Below are positions 13,501-28,500 of a DNA stretch of 64,000 bases, in pieces. Each line of letters opens with the position of its first letter. Positions within the stretch are counted from its first letter, which is position 1. Location: NCBI RefSeq assembly GCF_001949145.1, contig NW_019091433.1:602831-666830 (forward strand), read 5' to 3'. The position numbers were made by a program, and so were the translations under genes. This DNA comes from Acanthaster planci. Lineage: Eukaryota > Echinodermata > Asteroidea > Valvatida > Acanthasteridae. The notes beneath the pieces are model-generated. The model did no database searches and was not told the DNA's origin. It worked only from the letters and a program-made list of their open reading frames with translations.

Positions 13501-16500
13501 ACCCTGTGCGTGACAAGCAACGTGTGACATCTGGACTGGTTACCTGATCCTTTTGAGTATGGCCTTAAGCCCTGTCTGCACTGGACTTCTTTTGGTCAAA
13601 CTTAGGTACTTTTCCCATTTTGAGTCCAGTGCAGACATCCAAAGAAGTTTTCTACTTGGTTACTTTTACTGAGTTAAACGTTTACCGGCCAAATTCTGCC
13701 CAGGAAAAATTCCCGAGTCACTTTTCCCAATGAGGAAAGTCCAGGGTGGACAGCGTGAGTTGGGAAAAGCATGGGAAGCAGCTCAGTAGAGTGTACATTT
13801 GGCATGAGCTCAACGGCATGCTTCATTCAGGGAAACGACACATGCACATTGCACATTTCATCACAGTGTGGCATGTGGCAGATATTTCCAGTACATTCGC
13901 AACCTCTTTTGGTCCCCATTATGGCAGAAATTATGACTGATACAACTGATGTTGACAATGTACCATTTCCAGATGACAACGAGGATCTTAACATTGTGGC
14001 TAAGGATGAAAACAAATGAAGAAAGGTCACACAAAGTACCCTCGTAGGTAATTGCACTGACAGCTCTGTTACCGGTACTTCTCCCAGTGGTCTCGGTAAA
14101 ATTTTCCTGTGTCGAAAGTCCAAATGCAGACAGCTGTCACATTTGACGATTTTTCATTTTATCATCACCTCGGTAAAACCCTTGGGGAAAAAAATCCAGT
14201 GGGGGGGGGGACAAGGCTTTTCAGTGCATCAGATTACATTGGTTGCCAGGTATATGTACATGTACACTCATGGTACTGCCTTCTGTCAGTACTGGCCATG
14301 TTTTAATACCAGCCAAACCAAGATACTGTACACTGTAAATACATGATTAAACTGACCCCCAGTCTGGTTTATCAAGGCACAGAACATGCAAGATTGTTTT
14401 TTCAGAAGTCACTTCAGAGGGTGGTACAACCTATTTGCCCCTCCCCCTTTAACAAAAGAATGGGGGAGGGACCTTTTTCTTCTGCTCTCAACACTGCTAC
14501 ATGATAACTTTCAGACTGAAAGTTTCACCCAGGTAAGGAACAGGTTTCAGTGCCATTTCTTCCCTTCATGAATCCTGGATCTGCCACTGTTTTACGATTC
14601 ACAAACTCAGTGCGCTAACTCAAAATCCAAGGTGAGGCAGTGTGTGGAACTTTGTACCACGGTATGGACACTAGTCTTGATTCAAGCCAATCAATTTGAT
14701 CTCTAGCACCAGGTTCCTAGCACCTGAGAGTTACTGACTTTGGCTACCTCTGAAGATGTGGGATTCTAGGCTTTGTCCAAATAATTCTTGACTGCTGCCC
14801 GCAGTAACCCACATCTATGGAAACCACTTGCAACATGCACTTCCCTATGGATGAATGCATTGCTGCAAGCCATAGTCACGACTTAGGGACTCAGCCAAAG
14901 AAATGGTAAGGCACTGTAAGCCACATCCAGTCTAAACGATTACAAACTTAATTTCTACAAGTACTTTAAGAATTTAGTGTTTCTGTACACAGATGTAGTC
15001 CTTATTTCTAAGTTACCGGTACACATCTCCATTACTCTTTGAAAGTATGGTATTTACTGCACAAGGCATATGATCTCTTCCTCAGACTCTTCACACTCAG
15101 CCAAGGTTCCTGAATACGGATTCTCACTTCAAAACTCTGAACGTGGCAAGCAGCTGCCAGTTCAAACAAAATCCTCCTTGCGTTGACAATGGCTACGATA
15201 CAACACAGTTCAGTAATCCCATTTCCTACATTTCAACATGTTGACACCGGAAAGATTAAGCAAACAGGTAAATGTTTTACAGCCCAGGCACTCTTCGGGC
15301 ACATACTGGTCCCGAGAGACACACCTGTTCAGACTGCAATGACTTCTTTTTCACACGCACCGAGGCAATTTAATATTTTATTTGCCCAAGCATTTGTACA
15401 TACATGTACGTGGAAAAAGTCCCAAGGTATGGTACAACTGGCAAATCGGATTGCATCATAGCTTCACCTCCATGTAGCTGTATGCATCAACATTCAAATG
15501 GAGACTCTAGGAATGGCTTTACCAAGGTTATTCAAACATCCAATCCATCAGACACTGTCCACTTGTCAAGTGCTTATGTGCTGTGCTTGACTAATTGGAT
15601 TAGAACTCAGGACAATCAATATACACAAGAATAATCAAGGTGGAAGCCCCCACAGGCAGGACAATCACCTGGGTATTCTGATTAATGGCACAAAACAATA
15701 AGCCACTTGCGAGTTAAATTTGAATAAAATCTGGTACCCTGTGTTATCTGATTGCACAGAAACGTAACAATTCGAATTCCCCAGACTGAAGACACTGTTG
15801 CTATTCGTGATTCGGGGCAAGCTTTTGCATAGCGACCACCATCTCTGAAATGGACTGGTTCCTTTGTGCCATTCTTATCCATTGAGAACAGTGTATTGTT
15901 GCAAGGCGTCTCTTATGTAACTAAGCAAAAGCTTGCCCCAAATCACGAGGTATAGCAACAGTGGCTTTAGTATGGAGGATTCCAATTGTTATGTTCACGT
16001 GAATTTAAAGAACTCAGTGTACCAGATTTTATTCTAATTTAATTCGCAAAAGCCTTGTTGCAACTGTGCCTGTGAGCAGAGAATATCCAAAACCTGACAG
16101 TGACACTATCCAAGCTACTGAGGCTTTGCGTGGTAGCCATCTTGCAGGGCAGTTCTTTTGTTTTACAGGGAAACCTCCTTTGTCATACCCTGTGAAAAAA
16201 AGCACTAGCCTGCAAGAGGGCAGCTATGCAAACCATCTACACTGCTACAGGCTGATACCTGTGTGTCGATACAATGAATGTGCAGCATGGATATAATAAA
16301 TGTTTATGAGTACAATGGTAAGAATAATTTCATGAGGTTACATGAAGAGAAGCTGAGTGGAGTGGAACTTTAAAAATGTCACTGAAACTTTCCACTGAGG
16401 AATGTGAAATATTGTTCTAGAACAATGCCTGAAAAACAAATCCTGAAAAAAAAAATCCTCTTTGAGACTTTTGAGTACAACTCACCGTCCAATTTTCTCA

Positions 16501-19500
16501 CCCTCGCATAAAAGCACAACAGGAAGTTTTCATTATAATGCAAGCCACAATTGAAACTTTGGCCGTGTGAAAAGCCAGGACTAACAGTATGTGTATGCCT
16601 TTCTCACACGTGCATGCTACAGCAGTCTTTGCCTGAGTGAAAGGCTGGGACTGTGCTTCTTCATGCAAGCAATGGCTTATTAACAAGTGCATATAATGGT
16701 TACCCTGTTGAACATGCTGAACAAGACAATGTAACATGATCAACAATCCACCAATCAGATAACAGGGATTCATCCAGGTACTGTATGAATAAAAAATTAT
16801 CATAGAGAATACAATCAATTCAACTCTACTTATACACATACCANNNNNNNNNNNNNNNNNNNNNNNNNNNNNNNNNNNNNNNNNNNNNNNNNNNNNNNNN
16901 NNNNNNNNNNNNNNNNNNNNNNNNNNNNNNNNNNNNNNNNNNNNNNNNNNNNNNNNNNNNNNNNNNNNNNNNNNNNNNNNNNNNNNNNNNNNNNNNNNNN
17001 NNNNNNNNNNNNNNNNNNNNNNNNNNNNNNNNNNNNNNNNNNNNNNNNNNNNNNNNNNNNNNNNNNNNNNNNNNNNNNNNNNNNNNNNNNNNNNNNNNNN
17101 NNNNNNNNNNNNNNNNNNNNNNNNNNNNNNNNNNNNNNNNNNNNNNNNNNNNNNNNNNNNNNNNNNNNNNNNNNNNNNNNNNNNNNNNNNNNNNNNNNNN
17201 NNNNNNNNNNNNNNNNNNNNNNNNNNNNNNNNNNNNNNNNNNNNNNNNNNNNNNNNNNNNNNNNNNNNNNNNNNNNNNNNNNNNNNNNNNNNNNNNNNNN
17301 NNNNNNNNNNNNNNNNNNNNNNNNNNNNNNNNNNNNNNNNNNNNNNNNNNNNNNNNNNNNNNNNNNNNNNNNNNNNNNNNNNNNNNNNNNNNNNNNNNNN
17401 NNNNNNNNNNNNNNNNNNNNNNNNNNNNNNNNNNNNNNNNNNNNNNNNNNNNNNNNNNNNNNNNNNNNNNNNNNNNNNNNNNNNNNNNNNNNNNNNNNNN
17501 NNNNNNNNNNNNNNNNNNNNNNNNNNNNNNNNNNNNNNNNNNNNNNNNNNNNNNNNNNNNNNNNNNNNNNNNNNNNNNNNNNNNNNNNNNNNNNNNNNNN
17601 NNNNNNATGTACCGGTACATTGTAAATGGACAGGAGCCGAATTGTAACCTGCAACTTCAGCAAGATTAACGTTGAATGGAATGGGACTGATTTCCAATCT
17701 GTTTTCCCAAACTGTGCAGAATTCTTCAATGAAGTGCTAACAACCACAGCTTTCACTGATCAATGTTTCTATGGTACTGCAAAGTAAGGAAGTTAATATT
17801 TGTCTAGGTTTGTTACGGTCACACATGTATTAACAGACATGGTGTCAGATACTGAGACAGGGGTGAAACCGGCCTTTTGGGTCCGTGCAGATGTTTCAAT
17901 GTCTGCTTTGGTGACTCATGCAACCAGTGTTTGAATCAATGTGAGCATCAATTATGTGCTCAATCCTAGGCACTCTACACTCCCGTCCCCCCCAAAAAAA
18001 TCTGAAACCTACTTTAGCGGTGAGACGTACATGTATTTTGGTCAATTTACATGTAGGATGCATTCATAGCCCACATATTCTTCTAGAGACTTCACGCTCA
18101 AATTTTATGGAAATGAACAAAATGCAAACAAAGATTACACCAAAAGAATCCTAAAATTTACTGGGAGTTTTTAATTTCAAAGTCAGCTTCCACTTCAACT
18201 TTGAGCAGCCGGTGCTTTGCTGGCCACTCAGTTTGCTAACTTTACATTTAAATATTTTCCCTTTGAGGCCTTTTCACATTACGGCCTATCACCCTCGGTT
18301 GAACTCCACCACGAGCGAGCCTGTGATCACCCTGGGTTGAAAATTTTATTTTTTCAACCCCGTGTTCACCCTGGCAATGTTTCACACTTGTTTGGTATAA
18401 AGCAAGCTTATTATGCTGAGTTCAACCCAGAAAGTTGAAACTTCTCAACCCTGGTCTGAAGTAGGGTTGAGTTCAAACCGGGTTGAGTTCAAGCCGGGTT
18501 TATGTCAATTTTAGGGTTGACGGAGGGTTGGTGTGAAGTTGAACGTTTTCAAGTGAGAATCATTGCCAGATTTCAAGCCCAGAGATTTGTCTAGTGTTAA
18601 AAGGCCAGTAATGTGCCGTATGCTCGCTGCCATCATGTCAAGATTTCATTGTTATATGCAGCCAACCCTGAGACTACCAGTACTCGCACTAGGACAATAC
18701 ATAATTTAACTCACGACCTCATGACACACGAAAGATTTCTTCCAATTCAATGAAAAGCCATTTATTTTACATGTACTTCTATTGCCATGGAAACACCTAT
18801 ATGTACAATGAATGGATTCTTCCGGAGGTTCTGGAGATTTTTCCTCCTCTCATGGTAGCATTTCTCTGGAAAAGAGCTCGAAAATTTACGNTTCTGGCTT
18901 ACATGTACATGTACTGTACCGCTCCACGTAGGATTTTTCTGTTCCAACTAAGGGAAGGAAAACAATCTATTCCAACCTTGAATCATGCGGGTGAAGAAAT
19001 TATTGTATGATATTCACATTCCATGCAGACAATAAATTGTTTCATTCTGTTACGATCAACTTTGATGAAATTTGGCCAAACCAAAGCATATTACTCAGTT
19101 ACCAAAACTCTTTACTTACATGTACCCGCCCCTAAGGTAATGTAGATGCATTAAAATCCATTTTTCTTTCATTTTTTGGGCAACTCTTTGTTCCTCTTCT
19201 TTGCATAAAAATTATTCAACATCCCTTTACAGTTCAGCGTATTAGAAAGGCCATTTTCTACCAATAACAGTCCTCAATCCTCTGACAGGCAAAGGATTGA
19301 GTTTTGGTTAGGCCCTTGGGTTTAAAATTCTCCATGCTTTTCTGAACGACTGAGGGCACAGTTGCTGAAGAGTCAATCAAGAACCTTTTTCAAATAGGTT
19401 TTCTATTAAAATTGTGGAACCAAACTGAACACATTTCTGAGAAAGGGTTGCTCACTGGCTATGTTGCCATGTGCTCTTTTTAATAGCAAAACATGTACAT

Positions 19501-22500
19501 GTAAATCCCCCAAGAACAGCCAATTCAGGCCAGCAAACAACATGCATGAAAAAATTCAAGGATTTTTTGTGCACAAATCAATGTAACATTGAGCTTTTCT
19601 TCCCAGGATATCACCAGTGTTGCTCATGAATATGGATATACATGTACTTAACATAAACGCCCAGAATATACCAAAATACAGTACCCTTTAAAACACAAAT
19701 ATGAAAACTGGAAATAAGGGGTTATTGAAACAAATACTGTAAGCGCATTTTTAAAGGTAATATTTAATAAAAATACATAACCTGTAACCCCTTTAAGCTG
19801 TAGATCACAAGAATACAGCAAATGTGCATGAATCCAAGTACCAAAGAGGGTTCTGAAACAAAAACATGCCGATGATGCTATCACTTCACTGGCTGCTTCA
19901 GCCAGATAATCCCTGCAGTATGACACTGAGCTCATTGGGCAATGTTTACATCTAGGGTGCCAGTGACACAATCAGGTCAAAATGCTCCTGTCCACTTGAC
20001 TGCCAAAACACTAGACTTGACCGAGTCAATATACGTAAAAATCCAAAGAGCCCTACACAAAGCACTGTACATGTACATGTATAGTACATGTCTGCATTTG
20101 CTGATTCAAGAAAGGTCAACTATGACCTTCGACCCCTTCCCCAAAACCAACACAGTATTTTTGGGTTCTTGAAGTGCCATAAAAAAGATTTTTTTATATC
20201 ATTTCACGTTCTGTCTTTCCCAGAATGTGAAAAAGCCCCCAAATTCCATTTTACCCCCAGAAAGGGCATGAAAAGAAAAAAATCCCCAAATTTTTGCATC
20301 CCCCTCCCAAAATGGTTCTTGTTCTGCACTTGCATGTTTGCGATGGAAGAATAGATGGCTAATTAGACAGTTTTTGCTTAAATATCTACAGCTGAACTGT
20401 GCTGGACTGGACTAGATAAAACTGGCCAAATATCTGTCATGGACAAGCTGTGTAAGGTAGTTTCGGTTGGTTTATCTCGGCAGGCTCAGTGGGGCATTCT
20501 GCCAGAATGAACGAGAACAAATGCACTTGTTAACAAATGCAGCATGCTCCGTAATTTAATGGAGGGGCAAGGACAGGCAGACAAGGAGGGTAGACTTGTC
20601 TTCAAATCAATAAAGTGGCTTTTACTCTGAACGCTGATATGGGGGTTGAATTGCCTACGCATTTGCTCTGCAATCCAAATTTCGGAACAGGCCAGGTGAT
20701 TAAATGCAACCACTAAAGCAAAAATGTCTGTTTTTAAGTGTGCCCCGATGTACAGTACCATCGTCCAGAATCCAATCATCACGTCTGGAGTTTACACACT
20801 ACATGCACATACCGGTACATGCACTACAACTGGTGGCAAGAAGAGGTAAATGTATTTATAAGGACAAGTTTTACAAGGGGATGAAATAAGCACCTTGCAT
20901 TATTCTGACATTCCCTTTAATCTATAACTTATAAGAATTTTTTATATGTCTTCAAATGTCACCTAATGGTCCCAACGTACATGTACATGTACGGCTGGTC
21001 ATTTTTATAACCTCCACAATTCAACTGCCCGGTTCGTTTCTGTCGACTCCTATTTCCTTTAAAAAACAACCTAAGGTAACTTTGCAGGGATGTACCAGCA
21101 CACGTAAATGTATGAACGTCAGTCAGAGTACCGTATAAGCTAAAACTTGCCATGTGCAGCACCACTTAGCCAAAGCATTCAAACACGTTTCATTCCGCCA
21201 AATGCACTGAACTGCAGTTGACCTTACTCTATGTTTACAGTGTACTGGGTACGGGTACCGTACATGCCCGACAAGACTTCTCAAATCCATCACATGTTCT
21301 ACATTTTACCTGCACATCTCTCATCTACGCTGCCTACAATGCATTTCGGACAAAGATTCACTATAACGTGACAGGAGGCAGAGAGGAGGTCAGTGTTGAT
21401 GGACTTGGCCTTTGGCATTCACTCCTGTCTGCAAACAGTGATCAGCTCCCTTCAGTGGCAATTTTCGACCTGTACAAGGTACATGTACTGTACATTAACA
21501 AATTTGTTCAACTTGAGTCCAAGACATGTACAGGTACTTACTTGAACATGTGCTTGATGGGTGACCCCTTAGATCTTTTCATTACCATTCTGAGGATGAT
21601 TCCTGGCCTTTTTAATAACGATCCTCACAGCACTATACAAATGCACATTTGTGCACACACATGTACAAGTGCAATGTGCATCACGAGTTTCTCGGAGTGT
21701 CGTCCCTGGAGATTGCTTCTCCACAAAGTGGACCCTCTAAATTGAGTAAAAATGAATGATCTGAAATAACTCACTGATAACAAGATGTCTCTCACTGGTA
21801 CATCCTGTACATCACAATAACCCTAACCCACAATAACCAAACATTTGCAAGGCTACAACACCTAAAATCAATTACAGGTAATTCCAGAAATTGTAGGTCC
21901 AAAAATGTTACATTTTTGTGTCCCTGTTACACGTACATCGGACATTTGTTAGTTGGCATGGAAATATCACTGGAATTGATTTCAAACTATTACTATTTGT
22001 TTGGCAGGTAATTTGCATTAATTCATCATTCATGGAAATGAGAAAATGAACTTACAAAATCAAATGTCTGATGTGACAGGGACACGAAAAAAATGGACCC
22101 CTAATTTCTGGAATTATCCTAATATGATTTTAATTAAGAGTATCATACATGTACATGTATGTGATAAATATGCCAATGTAACAACAGTCTGTTTCGTTCT
22201 GAGTTCAATACATTTTAAGGCTTCACAAGAGATTAGAGTTGCCAAATAAAGAAACAGGCAACAATCGACGGTGACACTGTGGCCAAAAATGTGTCAGATG
22301 AAAGCACCAAGCAACTCATGCTCAGAATAAAAGTCTTTCTAATCATCATGCTGCATGAGAAGTCAAGACCAACCGTGGTCACAAAGATTGGATTCAGAAA
22401 CTACATTACCGGTACTTTTCAAATATGTGATAGACAATTGAATATTCAAATCTTGAACAGATTTGGACATTGTCCGAGCAGTTTCTACAAGGGGTCACTT

Positions 22501-25500
22501 TTCAAACTGAACAGCAGTTCACTGCCAGTTCCTCATTTATTTTTTTTACAAAGCAGTAAAAATGAAACATGGACAACAATGAACTTGGCAAAAATGCAAA
22601 GTTCTTGAGCAAAACGACTGTACACTCTATGCTCCTCACTCTAAAAAACTAAATCTGATTGAACAGATCAATTCAGAAACTCTGTGATGGATGGACTGGG
22701 GTAATCATAAAGAGGGACGGTAATTCTGGAACCCATGGAAGGTTAATCTGAAGCAGCTTTAATATTAACAATCTTAACCTTTGGACTTAAAGTGGGATTG
22801 ACAGAACCATCACAACCAAACAATATTGGTGCATCTTGAAGTATTTTAGTATTTCCTTGAAATGGAGTGAATATTTAATAGATACATATGGCAATGCGTG
22901 CATTAATGTATTAACCCTAACCCCCTAGGGTGTATGTAAAATCATATTGAAATCGGAGGATTTGGGACTCTTAGGGTTACATGTAAGTGCAATACATTTC
23001 AGGGCGCAGCACAAATAGATGAAACCACCAAGCACCTTGTCCTGTACAATAAAAACTTCATGCAAAACATCTGAAAATAAGCCTGAAATGGTAAATTACT
23101 GAATCAGGTTTTCAACTGGCATACCAAATCTGCCTTGGATAATGCTGAATTATCAAATTGGTCAATTGAAATGAAACAAGAATTAAAATAACAGGGAAAA
23201 CCTACACACAAATTAACAAATTGTTGCTCCTTGAGTCTGAGGGGCTAAACGTAATTGCTTCTCAGCTTTGTCATACCGGTATATTCCACGCAAAGTAAAT
23301 TCCAATGCAACGACAACAACACCATGCACCTCTGCTCTTCCCCTTCAGAAACAGAATATTACACGAGCACGTGATTGCATATATTCAAACGTACCGGTAT
23401 GCATGGCTGGAGAAACAACAATTAGTTAATGTCCCGCGGGATATTAAAACACATGAGAAACTACTTCGGCGGGAGCCGCCAGGCCATATCGTGACTGATC
23501 AACGCATGGCTAGAAGCAGGCTTCGGCCTCTGAAACAACCCCAGCCCTGCATGGCTTCAGCAGTCAGGCCGATGGAACCCCCCTGAGACTCTGGCCAGAC
23601 AAGGGAAGCACTTCCCTCCAGTGACACCGGGCGACGACACCGAGGGAAGGATATGGGGCCAGGGTGATGCGATTATCTCGAGATGAATCGTCAACAGCCC
23701 TCATCCAATTTATTGATAAACTGCTCTGGGGACCAAAGGATCCACATCATGAAGGGAAGAAAAGGCTACAAATGTTGAAGTGGACTGCTGCAACACATGT
23801 ACAGAAGTGTTTTCGTCCGCAGAGATACAAAACAAACGAAAGCTCTTGTCTCAGGGTAAATTTCTCTGCACAGTTCTGTCAGATGATTGCAAATAATTTG
23901 TGCATGGACATAATAGGAAAGTTGGGAGAACCAAGGTAAATTTTACACTGCACAAGACCTTGTACTGCATTGTCTCATTTGCAATGGTACATGCAAGAGA
24001 CAAAAATATGAGGAAATCACAAGAAACAAAGAAATGTTCGAAGGTCTTATCACTTGAAGTAAATGTCAAAATTCTAGATTCTGGACAATTTCATTTTAAA
24101 GAGTCTAATGTTTTAGAGATCCATGTTGTATTTACATGTATAATGTACTAAGTACATGTACCACTCTGTAGATAATGGGGATACACACATATACGTATTT
24201 TCNGAGCTTGCGAAAAAACCTTGTAAGCTTACTCGGGTGGGACTCGAACCCACGACCTCCTGCTTACTAGTGCAGATGTCTTAACCACTCGACCACCGAG
24301 TAAGCTTGTGAGATTTTTTCGCAAGCTCTCGGACAAGCACTGAGCATACAGTGTTTATTAATATACGTTGGGTAAGGGCAAACCCGTTATATATAATTAA
24401 CATCTCCCCAACGCAAAAATACATCTTAAAAATAGTTCGTGGTACCCGTGCTTCATTTGACTCGGACCGGCCAGCCGACCCCAGCAAGCTCGGTGGTCAA
24501 GTGGTTAAGACAAAACCTGTTATACATAATTCACATATACGTACATTTATCTACATACATGTACCGCTATGTATGTACTGGTATGTGTGTAAACAACTAG
24601 GAAAAAGGCTGTCATTTTACTATTGTTGGTAACTTAGGTAATTCGTTGATACTTACAGTAAACAGTGTTGAAGTCCCGACTATCACAAGACTAGACACAA
24701 GACCATGCACAAGACCAGTCCAGTCACAAGTAACAGGGTGAACAATGACAAAGGAATGCTTTTGTTGCAGTTCATTTGAATAGCCTGTGACTTCAATTCG
24801 GGTGATTCACAACAGTGCGCCTCCAAGAGTTTGCAACATGTTGGCTAATCACAACACGCAAAATCCGTCGACCTTTTCCAGATTTCACGCACCTTGATTG
24901 GCCAATGCGTTTGCAAACTCTTAAAGGCACACCACTGTGAATCGCCCGTATTCAGACTGGAGGTCTTGTGCTGGTCTTGTATGGTCCTGTGAGGGTCTTT
25001 GGTCTCGACTACATGTACAACACTGCTTATGAACCTACAGTGGCCGCATTAGAACAATTTGTTGAAACACATCACCTGTGAAGCTCAGAAACAAAAAAAC
25101 ACAGACCCCATAAAAACAAAAACAAAAAAAAAGCAAAGATTTCATTTTTGAATTGACGCCAATCTAGTGGTGAAATGTGTATTGGGATGGTATATTTAAT
25201 AACCTGAATGATAAGATCATGCCTTTAGACACTGTTCCATGTAGTAAACATGTTGTAGCAAATCATTTTATCGGCCCTGTAAAACCACGGCAGGGTTTCG
25301 TACTGAGTTTCGAAGACAGGAGTCCACTTTCGATGAGAACTGAAAACGTACAGATGAAGAGTATCCTTAACTGGTTAGGCTCAAAGTAGACACTGGTTCT
25401 GATTTAAAACCAGGAACTCAGTGGACATTCCATCCTTTAGCGGTTGGGTCCATATCATATTCAGAAATAAATTTTCTACGGATCTAGAACAAGATACATG

Positions 25501-28500
25501 CCATTTCTATGGTAAATGGAAAGACCTAGTTCAAGTTATACAGCCACATGCAGAGCTGCTCTTTATGGGAAGGTAGGCTCGCTAATCCATCTTAAGCCTA
25601 GTTTTCACATCCACGTTCATGTATCGTAAATATGGTAGATATGGAGAGCATCCCCGATCAGTCCCTGATGATACCCAATGATATGGAAACACTTTATCCT
25701 GACTAACGCAAACACTGAAGCAGACAGTCGGAAAGTTGGATCAGGTTCAACTTTGCCGACAGTCTGCACCGAGCCACTAGAGTAGGCCTACACAAACACG
25801 GAACCTGGTGTGATGGGTGTACAACGACGTCTCTCGCTGAGGACCACTCATTTTGCCCATTTTCTCCTTATTACTAACATGTATGTATGCGGCCCAAACA
25901 TGAACAAAATACTAGTAGCTGACCACAAACAAAATACATCGAACTGGAGTATCAGTTTGGCTTAAGAGACAGGAATGCCACCAACATACATGTATAAAAA
26001 GGCATTTCATGTGACTGAACTTTTGGATGTCATTTTGTTTAATTATTTTGGTGGAATGATACCAAGCAATCTTCCACAACTGTCTTGTGTGCCACTGGTG
26101 TTCATTACAACCACAAGGAAACCAGGCTCAAATGTGTATAAAATCTGTACCGTGCAATGCACAACAGTACCAGGAACAGATCTGCATGGTCTGAGTACAC
26201 GTGCATTGTGTTTAAAGCACCGTCCATCAGTTATGTGTGGTACCTCTGAATGTATCTTAGGTCTGAATATCTCCGCACACAATGTACTTCTGTGCTATGT
26301 AGCACTGGCAATGACGTGTAGGACTCTTAGAACATGACTAGAGAGATGTGCCACGTTGTTCTCCCCTTCCTTTTCCAGACTTTTCACCTGCTTGATGCCA
26401 TCATGAAATGTTCCCTTTATTCGACGTGGCACTGTCACTGTCCTCAACTATTTTGGTCCCGGGGATCTTAGTCATGTTACTCCACCCGACGGGGGGGTAA
26501 CTCCACAGGACTTATCATGTAATTTAGGGTATTTCCACTCAGCATACAGTGTGCACTGCTCATGATATTAATTTCAGACAGAAATAAAAATATTCACTGG
26601 GACACGTACATGTACATGTAGTGCCGCTGTAGACTTGCAGATTGCAAAGCCATTCCGTGTGAGCAGCAATTGAGAAGAATGATGAATAAATAATAATGAT
26701 AATAATAACAACAACTGTGGCTTCACGTATACAAGAACCCAGTCACCATTACCCAGGCAAGCTGTCGGTTTATGTACATGTACACAACGTAAGTGGTTTT
26801 TTGTATTTGTACATACATGTACTTGCAATTAAAATCCACCACCTGTGTGCATTTCTAAAAACCGAACAGACTGTTGCTTGTTCAGAACAGAATACAGATG
26901 TTTCTGACACCATTACCAAACAAAAATGTACATTATTTGTGCTAGGTTAAGAAAAAAAGGCTGGATGTAAAAGACAATGTTGAGTACCTTAATACCTGCT
27001 CACTGCGATTGCATGATCAAGTGCATGATCAAGTGCATGAACAATGCATGTACGGTGTACATGAACCAGTACATGATATACATGTACATGCATCTGTGCA
27101 GGTACTGTAGTCTGGCCTGCAGTGGAACACTATGAGCAAGACATAATACAATGTACAAGTGTACATGTACAAGTCAAATGCAAGGATCAAGATAATTTGT
27201 ATGGACAGAAACAAGTTATCAACTATTGTAATGTCAACATGTACAGTAAATCGAGGTTGCTACTTCTGTAAACTTTGTTACCGTGTATTTTGACAATGAG
27301 GGTTATAAGGTGCATGTACATGTTCATGTAAATGATAACCATGTCAGGTAACAATACATGTATATCCATGAAAAACCAGGATCTTTCCATACACTTGTTC
27401 TGTTTTGATGAAGCTGACAGCCAACAGTGGTGCACCAGGAACCTGAAGCATACAACATGGTTTATGCCTATGGTTTGTGCACGGTTTGTGCCTATAGTTT
27501 GTGTGCGCAAGTGAATACGTGCAGTCTACTTAGTTGGAGTGCAGGCCTGCATTTTATACATGTACATGTGTATGCAGACCTGTCTTCATCTACAGTACAC
27601 GTACATGTGTATGCACAAAGTCCCGGTAATGCCATTTGCAGATGTCTTCAGGCATTTTGGTTTGTCGCTTTTCAGCCAGCTGCACTGCTTGGGTGGAATA
27701 ATCTATCCCAACTGCTGAACCATGAGACATGTGAACAGGCCAAGGACCCCTCCATGAGCCCAAACCCACAAATGCAACGGTGGTCAAGACTTCCATGCAT
27801 TGTTGGATTTACCAATGGCAATCTACACAAAGAAACAGGGTAAACTCTAGCTACTCAAAACCAATGTGGTTGCATCAGGCTGTGCATTATAATTGTACAT
27901 ATACCTGAGCGATAATGTCAGGAACTGGTCCCAAACTATGGGACCCGGGTACCCATGATCAATTTGCTCAGTAACTTTTCAAGGGAAAAACATGTTTTTG
28001 AGGACAAATGTTACATTAAAAACCAGGCTGCATGGAATGCTGCAGCAGATTTTATGCTTACATGTATGTTCAACAGTTGTTGACGAGCATTCTAGGTAAG
28101 ACAGAAAGCAAAGTGAATGGACTTTTTCACATACGTGTAAACAAATTCTGGGATTAGGTTTCTTTTGTATGGTACCCAGAAATCCATGTTTCCTTTCACT
28201 GTTCTTCAATACGGCTCCTACCCGGTACCTGTACTGCCCACAGACATACATGTACTTTTAGGAAAGTCAAAGAAAGTACTGATACTTAAATACCGGTAAG
28301 TCTATGTAATTTTTCTACCACTTGGAAGACTGTGTAATCTGGATTTTTACTGATGCACGTAGGTTGACTGTTCCTCTTCTTTTTGCGACAGATGTACCAG
28401 GTACACCCTCACCCAAATTGTCTCTGAAATGCTTTTTCGATGGGGGGGGGAGGTAACCTAGTGTGGACACTGCTTAGTCCACACAGGGTTCACAGTTTCA

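Noticed and set aside
16498-17756. Long minus-strand open frames of several hundred residues across 16.5-17.7 kb
   Set aside because: They are open only because they run through the 763 undefined bases; the flanking real residues show no domain.
19660-19700. Minus-strand 22-base segment (FSYLCFK) considered as the missing PPP1R37 microexon
   Set aside because: It has acceptor- and donor-like edges and a suitable phase, but it is half the expected length and does not match the DLGHRxxCLDLK pattern well.
21218-21745. 175-codon plus-strand open frame
   Set aside because: No recognisable domain, composition like the surrounding intron, and contains ACATGTAC-derived VHVLYI-type residues.
22909-22935. 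Interstitial telomere repeat (CCCTAACCC)
   Set aside because: Only about two units, and they form the end of a small dispersed repeat also present at 46072.
24227-24305. Functional tRNA gene
   Set aside because: 8-base anticodon loop, no long variable arm despite Leu/Ser-like D arm, and embedding in an extended hairpin point to a tRNA-derived element.
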